A DNA stretch of 15,178 nt from Bacteroidota bacterium. Lineage in GTDB: Bacteria; Bacteroidota; Bacteroidia; Chitinophagales; Saprospiraceae. This document shows, piece by piece, positions 13,884 through 15,178 of this stretch (the stretch's first letter is position 1; each line of letters opens with the position of its first letter). The stretch lies in assembly GCA_008501835.1 (NCBI GenBank), contig QQUB01000115.1:1-15178 (forward strand). The letters run 5' to 3'. The position numbers and the translations under genes were made by a program. The notes under the pieces are model-generated. The model was given only the letters and a program-made list of their open reading frames with translations. It made no database searches and was not told where the DNA came from.

Positions 13884-15178
13884 TTATTGTTTGATAAATT
13901 TCCTGATGACCGGTGTGCCGTGATCAGATATCATGGATACAAAATAAACTCCGGGAGCCAAATGTCCTACTGAAGCTTTAAATCCTGAAGCGGTTTGCTC
14001 CAAATTCACTCTGAAAAACTTTCCTGCCGAATCATTGAATTGGATTGTACTTGTTTCCCTTTTATCCAATCCGACAATGATATCAATTTGGTCGGAAGAT
14101 GCTGGATTTGGGAAAATATCGATTCCTGTGGATGGCCTCTCAAAAGTAACCGTTCTGACAGGACTATAGGAAGTGTGTCCATCAAAATCGGTTTGTTTTA
14201 AACGGTAGTAATTTATACCGGTTAACGGTGCTCTGTCAATGAATTCATAAGAGGTAATACTTGATGTATATCCTGCTCCGGTCACCTCACCCAGGGGCAC
14301 ATATTCTTTCCCATCCCCTGATCTTTCAATGCTGAAATAATCATTTTCCTGCTCACGGGCAGTTTCCCAATCCAACAAAACTGAAGTCTCTTGCTGGTAG
14401 GCCATGAAGTTTAACAGCTCAACAGGCAATAATGCACAGTCAATTACCGGAACGGCAGTCATAGGTCCGGGGGTAGCAATACAGTTTGATTGGGTGCTAT
14501 GTGCAACTTTAAAGGATCCTGCAGCAATGTCTTCTGCTGACAAAGATCGTATTTCAACTCCATTGGATAAGGTATAATGCATTACCTTTCCGGGAAAAAC
14601 AATATGACCCAAACCATGCGCATGACCCAATTCATGTACCGCTGTACTTTCAAAATCAAACTGACTGCCGGAAGCACTACCAGGTCCATAATTCCAGGTA
14701 AAACCTCCACTTAAGTTGGAATTGAACCGGATATCTATTTCCTCCAGATACCAAAGTGTATTCTCCATGGAACATGCTCCATTGGCCAAAGCTGAATACC
14801 GGGTAGTTGTAACACCAAGTGTTCCTCCCGAAATACTTTGAAAAATGATGATATTTCCATTGTCTCCGGCATGTCCCTCTGAGGTACCTGAATCATTTAT
14901 ATCAAAATTCACACCTGTATTACACCTCCAGGTTTCGATGGCTCTTTCAAATGCATCCTGAGCGGCACTGTTGCCATACATGCTATTCATAGCTGACGGA
15001 GCATTGTTATTATACTCAAAAGTATAACCTCCCTGGCCATCCATATCTACCATTTCCAGCCTATTCCGATGGTCACCAACCCAATTATAAAAATCACTGG
15101 AAACATTATTAATTCCGTAATCAACTGCGATTGATGCAGTACCTATACTGGTACCTGCTATGTCCTTGACTTCCACGG
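13884..15178 (-). CDS. Secreted metzincin metalloprotease with T9SS sorting domain (partial, N-terminus off window)
   Basis: The frame is open to the right edge. A GTG at 15176 is the first possible start in the window, but no signal peptide follows, so the true start is probably beyond it. Numbering from that codon, residues 60-200 form a zinc protease domain with HELGHAHGLGH (His181, Glu182, His185, His191), the extended metzincin motif HExxHxxGxxH, and a Met-turn candidate VMHY (Met199). This suggests a matrixin-like (M10 or related) fold. Residues about 257-345 (LLNFMAYQQ to SPVRTV) are the fibronectin-like module that often precedes T9SS tails (NYYRLKQTDFDG). From about 353 (GIDIFPNPAS) to the end is the sorting domain. 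It is probably exported and active outside the cell. The stop at 13884 faces the convergent 12274 gene. Confidence 0.9.
   Translation of the reverse strand, partial: VEVKDIAGTSIGTASIAVDYGINNVSSDFYNWVGDHRNRLEMVDMDGQGGYTFEYNNNAPSAMNSMYGNSAAQDAFERAIETWRCNTGVNFDINDSGTSEGHAGDNGNIIIFQSISGGTLGVTTTRYSALANGACSMENTLWYLEEIDIRFNSNLSGGFTWNYGPGSASGSQFDFESTAVHELGHAHGLGHIVFPGKVMHYTLSNGVEIRSLSAEDIAAGSFKVAHSTQSNCIATPGPMTAVPVIDCALLPVELLNFMAYQQETSVLLDWETAREQENDYFSIERSGDGKEYVPLGEVTGAGYTSSITSYEFIDRAPLTGINYYRLKQTDFDGHTSYSPVRTVTFERPSTGIDIFPNPASSDQIDIIVGLDKRETSTIQFNDSAGKFFRVNLEQTASGFKASVGHLAPGVYFVSMISDHGTPVIRKFIKQ

Overview
The window looks like a chromosome segment from a Bacteroidota bacterium, most probably of the Saprospiraceae (Lewinella/Haliscomenobacter type). 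Three predicted secreted proteins end in type IX secretion (T9SS) C-terminal sorting domains. One of them combines dockerin-like calcium loops with a sorting domain in a layout familiar from Saprospiraceae. Several are PKD-rich or very acidic, Shine-Dalgarno sequences are weak, and a TAnnTTTG-type -7 box lies before queF. Family placement is inference from these traits; no marker RNA gene is present.

Layout. 1-865: queC (cut by the left edge) and queF overlap on the minus strand, the last steps of preQ1 synthesis for queuosine. 1135-1743: a DksA/TraR-like protein that has lost its zinc-finger cysteines and gained a basic-then-acidic tail. 1754-2921: a REP-associated tyrosine transposase (RAYT) flanked by two 168-bp structured repeats plus a solo 43-bp palindrome. 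This is the most unusual part of the window, and the palindromes show compensatory base changes. 2947-5713: a multi-pass membrane protein of unknown function and a NamZ/DUF1343 peptidoglycan exo-N-acetylmuramidase, both minus strand. 5902-7302: a DnaQ-type exonuclease fused to a UvrC-like GIY-YIG nuclease half that keeps a UvrC-style cysteine cluster.

7789-15178 is mainly an extracellular block. It holds a 1014-residue secreted protein with ten tandem Kazal-like modules between PKD domains, a secreted dockerin-like protein, a plus-strand helical protein of unknown function, and a secreted metzincin protease cut by the right edge. The T9SS proteins probably work at the cell surface or in the medium. 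Co-occurrence of a Kazal-type protein and a protease is suggestive only.

Most of the larger gaps carry dispersed repeats of different kinds: 9-nt-period GTTCAA units in inverted array, degenerate CGCAGAG/ACCACGAAGG-type repeats, and a CACGCAGAT...ATCTGCGTG inverted repeat. Two strong hairpin-plus-T-tract terminators are visible. No tRNA, rRNA, CRISPR array or origin was seen.
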